25,270 bases of DNA from Flavobacteriales bacterium (GTDB lineage: Bacteria; Bacteroidota; Bacteroidia; Flavobacteriales; Flavobacteriaceae). Location of the stretch: the NCBI GenBank assembly GCA_002747735.1, contig PDQE01000028.1:1-25270 (forward strand), given 5' to 3'. Of this stretch, positions 1-7,017 are shown piece by piece (positions within the stretch are counted from its first letter, which is position 1; the number at the start of each line of letters is the position of its first letter). The notes under the pieces are model-generated. The model had not been told where the DNA came from. It searched no databases and saw only the letters and a list, made by a program, of their open reading frames with translations. Both the position numbers and the translations under genes were made by a program.

Positions 1-222
1 GGTACTCCCATTACTAAAAACAAATTTTATTCCGCCATAGGGATAGGCATGCTTATTAGAAATGATTATCTGGTTTTTAATGCTTTTCAGTTATCGCTAT
101 CTTATTTTCCTACTATGCCGGGACAAGGCCATCATATTTTTAGAGCAAATGCTTTCCAAACACATGATTTTGGATTTCAGAATTTTAATTTAGGTAAGCC
201 AAAGCCTGTATCTTACCGATAG
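1..222 (+). CDS. C-terminal fragment of unidentified protein, possibly an outer-membrane beta-barrel
   Basis: An open frame enters from the left edge and ends with TAG at 220-222, giving the last 73 residues of a longer protein. The visible part alternates hydrophobic and polar residues with many aromatics and glycines (for example around IGIGMLIRNDYLVFNAF), as expected for the last strands of an outer-membrane beta-barrel. It ends in a short tail GKPKPVSYR. I recognise the general look from flavobacterial outer-membrane proteins but cannot assign a family. The stop is followed within ten bases by a palindromic repeat, and the next gene is on the opposite strand, so this gene ends its transcription unit. 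The coding call is fairly sure; the barrel call is inference. Confidence 0.6.
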   Translation, partial: GTPITKNKFYSAIGIGMLIRNDYLVFNAFQLSLSYFPTMPGQGHHIFRANAFQTHDFGFQNFNLGKPKPVSYR

Positions 223-229
223 AGGGGTA

Positions 230-333
230 ATACCAAATCTAATATATAATGCTATGTTGGATTTGGGTGTGAATTTTTACTTATACAAGGCAAAAAACGC
301 AGATATAGCCTTAGCTATGGCGAGTATTGGTAT
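230..333. repeat. Palindromic intergenic repeat, copy 1, with extended tail
   Basis: Bases 230-266 match the repeat at 11304-11340 with one mismatch in 37. The palindrome has arms ATACCAAATC and GATTTGG around the centre TAATGC. In this copy the sequence continues through a second block containing a small ATAGC/GCTAT hairpin (about 305-318). It ends in TTGGTAT at 327-333, which is the reverse complement of the first seven bases, so the whole 104-bp unit has short terminal inverted repeats. It lies between two convergent genes. Confidence 0.7.
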
Positions 334-349
334 AACTTAAAAGAAGACC

Positions 350-1510
350 CTATTCCTTTTTATCCTTTTTTACAACTTTTTTTTCGGCAACCGATTTTTC
401 ATAGTCTTCTGATATAATACCTAATCGTCTGGCCCTTTTTTCCCAGTTTTTTCTGGCCAGTTCCTGCATATCAGACTCTACATCACTCTCATCCATAATT
501 TCTAGCCCAAGAAGGGTTTCTACCACATCTTCAATAGTCACTAAGCCACTTATAGAACCATATTCATCCACCACCAATGCCATATGGTTTTTACTTTCTA
601 TTAACTGTTCAAACAGCTGTGGTATAGGCAGGGTTCTGTGCACTACAATAATATTTCTTTTAAGTTGCTTTAATTTTTTATCTTTATTATCCAGTGCTAC
701 TTCCCTAAAAATTTCATCTTTTAATACCAAACCGGTAATATTATCAGATTTATCGGTGTAAACCGGAATTCTTGAAAATCTAATATTGGAGTTTTTCTGA
801 AAAAACTGATTTACTGTCATCTCCTCATTGGCAATATTCATAACGGTACGCGGTGTCATCACGTCCTTGGCCATAACATCTTTAAAAGTAAGAATGTTTT
901 TGATTATGGTACTTTCGGATTCTTCAAAAACCCCTTCTTCTTCGGCTAAATCAGCCATAGCATGAAATTCTTCACGGCTAAAGATACTTTCGCCATGCCC
1001 TTTTTTTCCAATAATTCTGGTAAATAATTGCAGTAACGATAAAATACCGGTATATTTTAGAGCCAACACCATAATCTTAAGGGTTTTGGCCGTAAAATTT
1101 GCCAGTTCTTGCCAATAGGTTGCTCCAATGGTTTTTGGGATAATTTCAGAGGCTACCAGAATTAAAATGGTCATTATGGTAGAAACTATCCCCACCATAA
1201 GGTCTTCTGTAACGGAAACACCAAAAATGTTTCGCTGTGCAGTACCGTAAAGCTCTGCATAAGCAACCTTAGCCTGCACACCTACTAAAATAGCCCCTAC
1301 GGTATGAGCAATGGTATTTAGGGTTAAAATAGCAATTAACGGTTTGTCAACATCAGATTTTAATTCTTCCAAAGTAACAGCATAGCCCTTTCCCTCTTTT
1401 TTCTTTAGGTTTATAAAAGTAGGGGTAATACTAAGTATAACCGCTTCCAATACCGAGCACAAAAACGAAAAAAAGATAGCAGCTAGTGCATAAAAGATTA
1501 ACAGCGTCAT
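350..1510 (-). CDS. CNNM/CBS domain membrane protein (CorB/CorC-like)
   Basis: A 386-residue integral inner-membrane protein of the CNNM (DUF21) family, linked in other organisms to magnesium or cobalt efflux. About four hydrophobic segments (roughly residues 1-27, 57-80, 104-128 and 137-165) form the CNNM domain. Two CBS domains follow, about residues 210-272 and 278-340, starting at the typical DVMTPRTVM motif. The protein ends in a charged Lys-rich tail (KKVVKKDKKE) and lacks the C-terminal CorC_HlyC domain of larger family members; shorter forms of this kind occur in Bacteroidota. The start is the ATG at 1508-1510. No perfect promoter is visible: the best match is TACCTTAG on the minus strand at 1525-1532, one base off consensus. 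A terminator separates it from the gene upstream. Transport substrate is unknown. Confidence 0.88.
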   Translation of the reverse strand: MTLLIFYALAAIFFSFLCSVLEAVILSITPTFINLKKKEGKGYAVTLEELKSDVDKPLIAILTLNTIAHTVGAILVGVQAKVAYAELYGTAQRNIFGVSVTEDLMVGIVSTIMTILILVASEIIPKTIGATYWQELANFTAKTLKIMVLALKYTGILSLLQLFTRIIGKKGHGESIFSREEFHAMADLAEEEGVFEESESTIIKNILTFKDVMAKDVMTPRTVMNIANEEMTVNQFFQKNSNIRFSRIPVYTDKSDNITGLVLKDEIFREVALDNKDKKLKQLKRNIIVVHRTLPIPQLFEQLIESKNHMALVVDEYGSISGLVTIEDVVETLLGLEIMDESDVESDMQELARKNWEKRARRLGIISEDYEKSVAEKKVVKKDKKE

Positions 1511-1524
1511 AAGAATAGTTTACG

Positions 1525-1532
1525 CTAAGGTA
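1525..1532 (-). promoter_or_regulatory. Weak candidate -7 element for the CNNM/CBS gene
   Basis: The minus strand reads TACCTTAG, one base away from TAnnTTTG, ending 14 bases upstream of the ATG at 1510. I see no TTG at the expected distance. It is listed because the terminator at 1552-1593 implies that the gene needs its own promoter. Confidence 0.25.
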
Positions 1533-1551
1533 TTATAAAATTTTGGGGTAT

Positions 1552-1593
1552 AAAAAAACTGTTTTAAAAGCATCCTCTTAAAACAGTTTTTTT
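1552..1593 (-). terminator. Intrinsic terminator of the DUF3078 gene
   Basis: A perfect 16-bp inverted repeat (1552-1567 and 1578-1593) with a 10-base loop. The arms contain ACTGTTTTAA and TTAAAACAGT and end in A7/T7 runs, so it can act in both directions. It lies about 50 bases past the stop of the minus-strand gene at 1647 and before the next minus-strand start at 1510. Confidence 0.85.
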
Positions 1594-1646
1594 GAGCACA
1601 TTTTCACTTTATAAAAAGTTTAAAATAAGTGCTTTATATCATTTGT

Positions 1647-2579
1647 TTAAAATGAATAACTAAGTCCTAACAACCAGAAAGACTGTAATGCATTATCCAC
1701 ATTGTCATAGTTAGCGGCGGGGTCCTGATTAGGATTGTCTTTGTTAAGAGCCCAGTTAAGAGCTTCCTGCTTATTCTGCCTTAAACCAAAGTCAAAGCCC
1801 ACACCAATTCCTTTCCATAAAGTATAACCGAAAGAGTTGGTCCATGTCCAGTTAGAATAATTAGAACTTTCGTAACTTAAGAAGGCTGACAAGTTAGATT
1901 TAAAACTAATAGCTCCCATTTGTCTGGTATAATCTGCGACCAATTTTGTACCCATGGAAGATTCATAAACCGAATTTCCTTCGCTAAATACAAAGTTGTA
2001 GTTTAATGGGTGTACCACTACTACTAAATTAGTAATTGGTGTCCATGTAGCACCCACACCAAGGTCTAAATAACCGGGATCATTAAAATTACCGACAGTA
2101 GTACGATATTCTCCCAATGCAGAAACTGCTATTTTAGATGTTAATTTGTAACCAAACAATGACGATACTGCAATTGCATCATTGGCTTCACGCCAACTGT
2201 CATCATCATTAGGGTCATCCTTATCATCTATTTGCACCCAAGACAAGTTTACATTTCCGGAGTTTTTCCAGAAATACTTTTCACGGTCCAGATTAGCAAA
2301 AGCATTTACAACAACACCAATACTACCGGCACTTGAATTGGGATCAGATTTTGAGTACCAATCATTATAACCGGAAAAACTTCCACCTATGGTACCAAAA
2401 GCCCCTATTTTCCAACCCGGATATGTATCTATTTGACCTTGTATATCAGCTATTCTTTTTTCGATAGCCGAGATTGAATCTTTTTTAGCAGCTTTTTCTG
2501 CTTTTAATTCTTCTAATGTCTGGCCATAAGAAAAACCAACAATAGTTAAAGTAATTAAACTTAAAATTATTTTTTTCAT
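1647..2579 (-). CDS. DUF3078 family outer-membrane protein
   Basis: 310 residues. A signal peptide is clear at the N-terminus (MKKIILSLITLTIVGFSYGQ, cleavage near residue 20). It is followed by a short charged helical stretch, probably coiled coil (about residues 22-50), and then alternating beta-strand sequence ending in LGLSYSF with a C-terminal aromatic, the usual last strand of an outer-membrane barrel. The strings PGWKIG, NDPGYLDLGVGATWTPI and HPLNYNF are what I associate with DUF3078 proteins of Bacteroidota; their function is unknown. An acidic loop rich in Asp sits near residues 118-128. It has its own consensus promoter and a strong terminator, so it is probably monocistronic, although it follows the DUF59/DUF2480 pair on the same strand. 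Family call fairly sure; function unknown. Confidence 0.85.
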   Translation of the reverse strand: MKKIILSLITLTIVGFSYGQTLEELKAEKAAKKDSISAIEKRIADIQGQIDTYPGWKIGAFGTIGGSFSGYNDWYSKSDPNSSAGSIGVVVNAFANLDREKYFWKNSGNVNLSWVQIDDKDDPNDDDSWREANDAIAVSSLFGYKLTSKIAVSALGEYRTTVGNFNDPGYLDLGVGATWTPITNLVVVVHPLNYNFVFSEGNSVYESSMGTKLVADYTRQMGAISFKSNLSAFLSYESSNYSNWTWTNSFGYTLWKGIGVGFDFGLRQNKQEALNWALNKDNPNQDPAANYDNVDNALQSFWLLGLSYSF

Positions 2580-2614
2580 GATTAAAAAATTTTTAGTTTT
2601 TAAAATTTAGATTG

Positions 2615-2642
2615 CAAAGTTATAATTTTTTTAAGATTACAA
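2615..2642 (-). promoter_or_regulatory. Promoter of the DUF3078 gene
   Basis: On the minus strand, TTG at 2640-2642, a 17-base spacer and TAACTTTG at 2615-2622 match the Bacteroidota -33/-7 consensus exactly. The ATG is 36 bases downstream of the -7 box. Confidence 0.8.
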
Positions 2643-2734
2643 GCATTAAATCTATAATTAGTTAGTGTATGAAAAATATTTAGCCTCATTTTCCATCCCA
2701 TGTAAATGACTAAATTGAATATTTTAAAGCCACC

Positions 2735-3247
2735 TCAATTTTTCTTCTTATATAGCGGTACAGTAGAACAGGCTTCTCCAAACATGATACTTTTGGCTAT
2801 GGGCATTAATCTCTGAAGAAGCTGAATTTTAGCTGTTTCGGGTATGAATAAGCGGTCACAGCCTTTAATAATTACGGGTTTATTTTTATAATCCTCAACT
2901 TCTATTTTATCAATAATATCAGAATAAATTATAAATTCTAATAAAGCTAAATCCCCGGCTACTATTTTTTTGGCATAAGATGCTAAATGAGTAGTTACCA
3001 ACATATAAGCCCAAGAAGGAACAATAGCCCCGGTGGAACAGGTAAGTGCAATATATTGGCCGCTATATTGCTGCCAATTGTGTGATTTTAGCTGCTGCCT
3101 AAAATCTTTTTCCCGCAAAACAAGCCCTTTGTACAGCCATTTTGAGATATCCAGTAATACACGTTTGCCTTTTGGATAGAATTCTTCCAAGTCTATAGTA
3201 ATTAATTTACTATTGGCTACCCTGTTTATGATTTGATCCGATACCAT
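2735..3247 (-). CDS. DUF2480 family protein linked to Fe-S assembly
   Basis: 170 residues, soluble, with no signal peptide or membrane segment. The sequence matches my memory of DUF2480 proteins of Bacteroidota: an N-terminal DLEEFYP motif, central GQYIALTCSTGAIVPSWAYML, and a C-terminal half with KGCDRLFIPE and GEACSTVPLYKK. Cysteines at the last two motifs are candidates for metal or cluster contacts, which is inference. Its ATG (3245-3247) directly abuts the stop codon of the DUF59 gene, with no gap, so the two are co-transcribed and perhaps translationally coupled. In many flavobacterial genomes the same pair closes the suf operon. Biochemical function is not known. Confidence 0.87.
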   Translation of the reverse strand: MVSDQIINRVANSKLITIDLEEFYPKGKRVLLDISKWLYKGLVLREKDFRQQLKSHNWQQYSGQYIALTCSTGAIVPSWAYMLVTTHLASYAKKIVAGDLALLEFIIYSDIIDKIEVEDYKNKPVIIKGCDRLFIPETAKIQLLQRLMPIAKSIMFGEACSTVPLYKKKN

Positions 3248-3568
3248 TTATAAAAATCCTAATTCTAATTTAGCTTCCTCACTCATCATATCCTGCGACC
3301 ATGGCGGGTCAAAAGTTATTTCCACCTCGGCATTAGTTATTTCATCCAATATTTTTACCTTTTCTTCCACTTCTACCGGAAGAGTTTCGGCTACCGGACA
3401 ATTGGGTGAAGTAAGGGTCATTAAAATTTTCACCTCTTTGTTTTCATTGACAAACACGTCATAAATGAGCCCTAATTCGTAAATGTCCACTGGTATTTCG
3501 GGGTCATAAATAGTTTTTAATATAGTTACTATTTTATCGCCTATTTCTTGTACTTCTGTTTCTGTCAT
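3248..3568 (-). CDS. DUF59/MIP18 family Fe-S maturation protein (SufT-like)
   Basis: 106 residues, cytosolic. The MIP18 (DUF59) domain covers nearly the whole protein. The family signature DPEIPVDIYELGLIY is at residues 22-36 and the conserved cysteine loop TSPNCPVA at 53-60, with Cys57 the expected functional residue. The C-terminal PPWSQDMMSEEAKLELGF is also typical. Members help load or transfer iron-sulfur clusters. It is the first gene of a two-gene unit with DUF2480 and has its own promoter. The other suf genes (sufB, C, D, S, E) are not in the window; kdsB sits upstream instead. Confidence 0.9.
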   Translation of the reverse strand: MTETEVQEIGDKIVTILKTIYDPEIPVDIYELGLIYDVFVNENKEVKILMTLTSPNCPVAETLPVEVEEKVKILDEITNAEVEITFDPPWSQDMMSEEAKLELGFL

Positions 3569-3619
3569 TATATTTTATTTAGAATAAAATTATCTATTGC
3601 TTACCGCAAATTTATGCCG

Positions 3620-3650
3620 CAAAGATAACTAAATGCCTATTGTAATCCAA
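3620..3650 (-). promoter_or_regulatory. Promoter of the DUF59-DUF2480 operon
   Basis: On the minus strand, TTG at 3648-3650, a 20-base spacer and a perfect -7 box TATCTTTG at 3620-3627. The first ATG is about 50 bases downstream. A direct repeat CCGCAAA follows the -7 region. Confidence 0.75.
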
Positions 3651-3742
3651 TCTCATCAATCTTCTTCATCGCATTGAAAATCAAATCATAACAACAATGA
3701 AAACCAATATCCTGTATCCTTATAAATCTATTTAAAAATTCG

Positions 3743-4498
3743 TCAAAATTTATGTTTATTCTTTATCATCTGTTTCACCCTTTCCACATCTTCCATTGTA
3801 TCCACACCAACTGTATCTATTTTGGTAATTGCTACTTTTATCTTATTCCCATTTTCTAACCAGCGATTCTGCTCTAAAGATTCTGCAATCTCCAAAGAAG
3901 TCTGTTGCATATTGGCAAAAGTTTTCAGGGCATTGGGTGTAAAGCCATAAAGGCCGATATGTTTGTAAAAAGTGTGTTTTTTAATCCAATCTGACTTTTC
4001 CACATCTCTTACAAAAGGAATAATAGATCGGCTAAAATACAGGGCGTTATGATTTTTATCCATTACCACAAATACGCCATTGTTTAAACCATCTTGCTTC
4101 TTTAAAGGAATGACCAGTGTAGCCATTTGGGTATCCGCACTTGTAAAACAAGATATTATCAGCCTTAACTGTTCGGGGTCTAACAACGGTTCATCTCCTT
4201 GAATATTTATCACTATATCAAAATTCTCATTAGCTTTAGCTTTATACATTTCGTATGCTTCCAAACAACGGTTGGTTCCTGTATTGTGTTTGGTAGAAGT
4301 CATTACCACATTACCGCCAAACTCCAGTACAGCTTTTTCAATACGGCTATCGTCTGTGGCCACTACAACATGCTCCAAAGCCTTTTTTGCCTGTTCGTAC
4401 ACTCGTTGAATCATAGGTTTTCCGCAGAGGCCTATCAGGGGTTTACCTTCTAAGCGAGTAGAGCCATAACGTGCGGGGATAATGCCAAGGGTATGCAT
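3743..4498 (-). CDS. kdsB: 3-deoxy-manno-octulosonate cytidylyltransferase
   Basis: 251 residues from the chosen start. CMP-Kdo synthetase activates Kdo with CTP for lipopolysaccharide assembly in the cytosol. The nucleotide-binding signature IPARYGSTRLEGKPL is at residues 7-21 and the metal/sugar motif NIQGDEPLL at 98-106. Length agrees with the family (about 250). An in-frame ATG seven codons upstream (4517-4519) exists, but a perfect -7 promoter box covers 4517-4524, so that codon would not be in the transcript. The start at 4496-4498 also gives the usual N-terminus just before the first strand. No terminator is visible after the stop; the DUF59 promoter follows within 130 bases. Confidence 0.95.
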   Translation of the reverse strand: MHTLGIIPARYGSTRLEGKPLIGLCGKPMIQRVYEQAKKALEHVVVATDDSRIEKAVLEFGGNVVMTSTKHNTGTNRCLEAYEMYKAKANENFDIVINIQGDEPLLDPEQLRLIISCFTSADTQMATLVIPLKKQDGLNNGVFVVMDKNHNALYFSRSIIPFVRDVEKSDWIKKHTFYKHIGLYGFTPNALKTFANMQQTSLEIAESLEQNRWLENGNKIKVAITKIDTVGVDTMEDVERVKQMIKNKHKF

Positions 4499-4516
4499 GA
4501 TAAAACTGTTTAGAGG

Positions 4517-4524
4517 CAAATATA
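4517..4524 (-). promoter_or_regulatory. kdsB promoter, -7 element
   Basis: TATATTTG on the minus strand is a perfect match to TAnnTTTG. Transcription would start about 10-15 bases before the ATG at 4498. The nearest upstream TTG is only 15 bases away, shorter than usual. Confidence 0.65.
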
Positions 4525-4640
4525 AACATTTGTTGCAGACAAAGTTTATTTAGAAAATAGTAGTTGATGGCAGTGGTACAATGGTATGTTTTACCACTGA
4601 AAAAATTACAATTTATATCCTTCATAATAAAAAAACATCT

Positions 4641-4648
4641 TATATTTG
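4641..4648 (+). promoter_or_regulatory. rpsP promoter, -7 element
   Basis: TATATTTG is a perfect match. No clear TTG lies at the -33 position. A leader of about 65 bases precedes the ATG at 4720. Confidence 0.65.
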
Positions 4649-4719
4649 CACCCGCTTAATAGTTAGGCATTTTTTATAAATTAATAACCTGGGTCGGGTA
4701 CCTTAAAATTTAACAAACA

Positions 4720-5313
4720 ATGGCAGTAAAAATCAGATTACAAAGACACGGTAAAAAAGGGAAACCATTCTATTGGATAGTGGCGGCAGATGCCCGCGTA
4801 AAAAGAGATGGTAAAATATTGGAAAAACTGGGAACTTACAATCCTAACACCAATCCTGCAACCATAGATATTAATGTGGATAATTCCATAACCTGGCTTG
4901 AAAACGGGGCACAGCCTACGCATACCGCAAGGGCAATACTTTCTTACAAAGGTGTATTGTTTAAAAAACATCTGGCAGGTGGCGTTAAAAAAGGTGCTTT
5001 TTCTGAAGAAGAAGCCGAAAAGCGTTTTAAAGCTTGGTTAGCTGAGAAAGAAGAAAAAATTAAAGCTAAAGCTAAAAATATTGAAGAAGCGGCTGCTAAA
5101 GCAAAAGCTGATGCTTTAAAAGCAGAGAAAGAAATTAACGAAGCCAGAAAAGCAGCGGCTGCACCTCAAGCAGAGGTTGTTAAAGATGCTCCAAAAGCTA
5201 CCGAAGAAGTAAGTGAAGAGCAAAAAAAACAAACTATAGATGAAGCGGCTGCCGAAGCAGCTAGTGAAGGAGCCAATGAAAAACAAGAAGAGGCTTCAAA
5301 AAAAGAGGAATAA
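4720..5313 (+). CDS. rpsP: 30S ribosomal protein S16 with long charged tail
   Basis: 197 residues. The S16 fold occupies about the first 90 residues and starts with the family signature [21 protein letters not shown], followed by [20 protein letters not shown]16 binds 16S rRNA early in 30S assembly. The remaining roughly 105 residues are a low-complexity extension rich in Ala, Lys and Glu, probably helical or disordered. E. coli S16 has 82 residues, and extended forms are usual in Bacteroidota. The gene has its own promoter, a leader and a terminator, so it is monocistronic here; rimM follows after a gap of 229 bases, whereas in many bacteria the two share an operon. The ATG start is unambiguous. 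Confidence 0.97.
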   Translation: MAVKIRLQRHGKKGKPFYWIVAADARVKRDGKILEKLGTYNPNTNPATIDINVDNSITWLENGAQPTHTARAILSYKGVLFKKHLAGGVKKGAFSEEEAEKRFKAWLAEKEEKIKAKAKNIEEAAAKAKADALKAEKEINEARKAAAAPQAEVVKDAPKATEEVSEEQKKQTIDEAAAEAASEGANEKQEEASKKEE

Positions 5314-5339
5314 AAGATATTCTTAATAATGATATATTA

Positions 5340-5368
5340 AGCCATGCCATTTGCGTGGCTTTTTTTTT
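5340..5368 (+). terminator. rpsP terminator
   Basis: A stem AGCCATGC / GCGTGGCT (5340-5347 and 5353-5360, one G-U pair) is followed at once by a run of nine T. It is 27 bases past the rpsP stop. Confidence 0.88.
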
Positions 5369-5442
5369 AATTTTTCGTAGAATTTTTTTTACTCGTAACC
5401 ACGGCTATGACTTTTAAAAAGTGCCTCATCTAAACAAATTTT

Positions 5443-5483
5443 ATCCAATTATATGTAGCATTATAATATATTGGATTTGGTAT
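5443..5483. repeat. Palindromic intergenic repeat, copy 2 (inverted, degenerate)
   Basis: Read on the minus strand, 5483 to 5443 matches the copy at 11304-11343: ATACCAAATC, then CAATATAT, a 3-base insertion, AATGCTA, then a partly decayed right arm ending near TTGGAT. It lies between the rpsP terminator and rimM. A TTG at 5471, in frame with rimM, belongs to this repeat and is not a start codon. Confidence 0.65.
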
Positions 5484-5542
5484 TATCTCATTTTCGATTA
5501 AAAACAAGGAATCAGGATGAGTTCGTAATTATAAAATTAACT

Positions 5543-6073
5543 ATGCAAAAAAAAGATTGTTTCTATTTAGGTAAAATTGTAAGGAAACACAGTTTTAAAG
5601 GTGAATTGGTCATAAAATTAGACACCGATGAACCTGAATTATACAGTTCTTTAGATACAGTTTTTCTGGACTTAGGCAACAATCTCATTCCTTTTTTTAT
5701 AGAAGAAAGTTTACTTCAAAAAGGCAACCAACTCAGGGTGAAGTTTGAAGGCATCAATACTGAAGCAGATGCCGAAACTCTTACAAAAACCGATGTTTAT
5801 CTGCCATTGAAATTTCTACCTCAACTTACAGGAAATAAATTTTATTATCACGAAGTCATCGGTTTTTTGTTAGAAGATGTAAATTATGGAGAAATTGGCA
5901 CCATTAATCATATCAATGATCATTCTGCCCAGCATTTATTTGTAGCCAAAAATGATGCCAAGGAAATTCTTATTCCCATAATTAATAATTTTATCAAAAA
6001 AGTAGATCGAAAAAATAAAAAAATTATTGTGGAAACTCCGGAAGGCCTAATAAATCTTAACTACGATGAGTAA
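5543..6073 (+). CDS. rimM: Ribosome maturation factor RimM
   Basis: 176 residues, the usual RimM length. RimM binds S19 and helps mature the 16S rRNA 3' (head) domain. The N-terminal beta-barrel domain begins with CFYLGKIVRKHSFKGELVIK, including the family's G-KxHG-like loop with Ser-Phe in place of Gly. The C-terminal PRC-type barrel includes LIPIINNFIKKVDRKNKKI and ends ETPEGLINL. The ATG at 5543 is chosen because an upstream in-frame TTG (5471) lies in a repeat and would add 24 residues unlike the family. It overlaps the next gene by 8 bases, so the two are translated from one message. No perfect promoter was found upstream. Confidence 0.95.
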   Translation: MQKKDCFYLGKIVRKHSFKGELVIKLDTDEPELYSSLDTVFLDLGNNLIPFFIEESLLQKGNQLRVKFEGINTEADAETLTKTDVYLPLKFLPQLTGNKFYYHEVIGFLLEDVNYGEIGTINHINDHSAQHLFVAKNDAKEILIPIINNFIKKVDRKNKKIIVETPEGLINLNYDE

Positions 6074-6779
6074 ACCTTTTAGGTGCAAACAATTCACTGT
6101 ACACCACCATAAATCTGCTATGAAAGTAGGTACAGATAGTTTACTTCTGGGAGCGTGGACATCACTGGACAATAAGCCTGCTAAGATTTTAGATATAGGC
6201 ACCGGTTGCGGGATTTTGGCATTACAAATGGCTCAGCGTTCTAATGCCTTAACTATAGATGCCATAGAACATGATGCAGAATCTTATGAACAAGCTGTAG
6301 AAAATTTTGAAAATTCACCATGGCCGGACAGATTGTTTTGCTATCATTGTACCCTACAAGAATACACTGCGGAAATAGACGAACAATATGATCTAATTAT
6401 CAGTAATCCGCCTTTTTATACTTCAAACACAATCAGTACGGATAAAAGAAGAACCAACGCCAGAAATACGGTTTCACTATCTTTTAAAACTTTATTGAAA
6501 GCCGTACATATTTTATTATCCAAAAACGGTGTTTTTAGCCTTATACTTCCTCATTCAGAAGAAAGCAACTTTATTTTGCTTGCTAAAAATGAAGGCTTTT
6601 TTCTACAAAAAATCTGCCGTATAAACGACAAGCCGCAAAGCCCTGTAAAAAGAAGTTTAATGATTTTTGGATTTGAATGTAAAAAAGTTGAGTTAACACA
6701 TCTCACGTTAAAAGACAATAACCGCCAATACAGCCTTGACTTTAAAAATCTTCTGCGAGAATTTTATCTGGAGTTTTAA
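6066..6779 (+). CDS. trmN6: tRNA1(Val) adenine-N6-methyltransferase family protein
   Basis: 237 residues. A Rossmann-fold methyltransferase that, in the family, uses S-adenosylmethionine to methylate N6 of A37 in tRNA1(Val) (E. coli YfiC/TrmN6). The SAM-binding motif LDIGTGCGIL is at residues 42-51 and the amino-methyltransferase catalytic motif NPPFY at 114-118. The N-terminal FRCKQFTVHHHKSAMKVGTD, which resembles known TrmN6 proteins, supports this over other N6-methylases. The ATG at 6066-6068 overlaps the end of rimM by 8 bases, an arrangement that joins two ribosome/tRNA maturation genes. It ends next to a convergent gene. Substrate assignment is by family. Confidence 0.9.
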   Translation: MSKPFRCKQFTVHHHKSAMKVGTDSLLLGAWTSLDNKPAKILDIGTGCGILALQMAQRSNALTIDAIEHDAESYEQAVENFENSPWPDRLFCYHCTLQEYTAEIDEQYDLIISNPPFYTSNTISTDKRRTNARNTVSLSFKTLLKAVHILLSKNGVFSLILPHSEESNFILLAKNEGFFLQKICRINDKPQSPVKRSLMIFGFECKKVELTHLTLKDNNRQYSLDFKNLLREFYLEF

Positions 6780-6839
6780 ATCTCCATGAATTCTAAACAA
6801 TCAGACGAGTAACCCCCCCCAAAGAATCCACATCAATAA

Positions 6840-6863
6840 AAATAAAGCAAATTCACTTTATTT
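6840..6863. terminator. AT-rich hairpin between convergent trmN6 and dehydrogenase genes
   Basis: A perfect 8-bp stem AAATAAAG / CTTTATTT with an 8-base loop, in the 238-bp space between two convergent stop codons. The stem is weak and has no long T run, so terminator function is only plausible. The same gap also holds an unbroken run of eight C at 6813-6820. Confidence 0.35.
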
Positions 6864-6935
6864 ACCAACATACCGGTTTCTAAGGCTATTTCTATAATAA
6901 CAATAGTCTATCTTTGATTTTTAGGTAATGAGCTC

Positions 6936-6951
6936 GTTTAAACTTTTTCAA
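6936..6951 (+). repeat. Solo copy of a MITE-end sequence
   Basis: The 16 bases GTTTAAACTTTTTCAA are identical to the reverse complement of 15814-15829, the inner part of the right end of the MITE-like element upstream of serS. No partner end is visible nearby, so this may be a remnant or a chance AT-rich match. Confidence 0.35.
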
Positions 6952-7017
6952 TTATAAATTGTATTTCAGCCACCATCCAACGGCAAATTTATTCAATGAC
7001 ATTATCCTCTTAATATA

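Noticed and set aside
4443..4625. 60-codon minus-strand frame upstream of kdsB
   Set aside because: It overlaps the kdsB start in another frame and covers the kdsB promoter; the product shows no family features.
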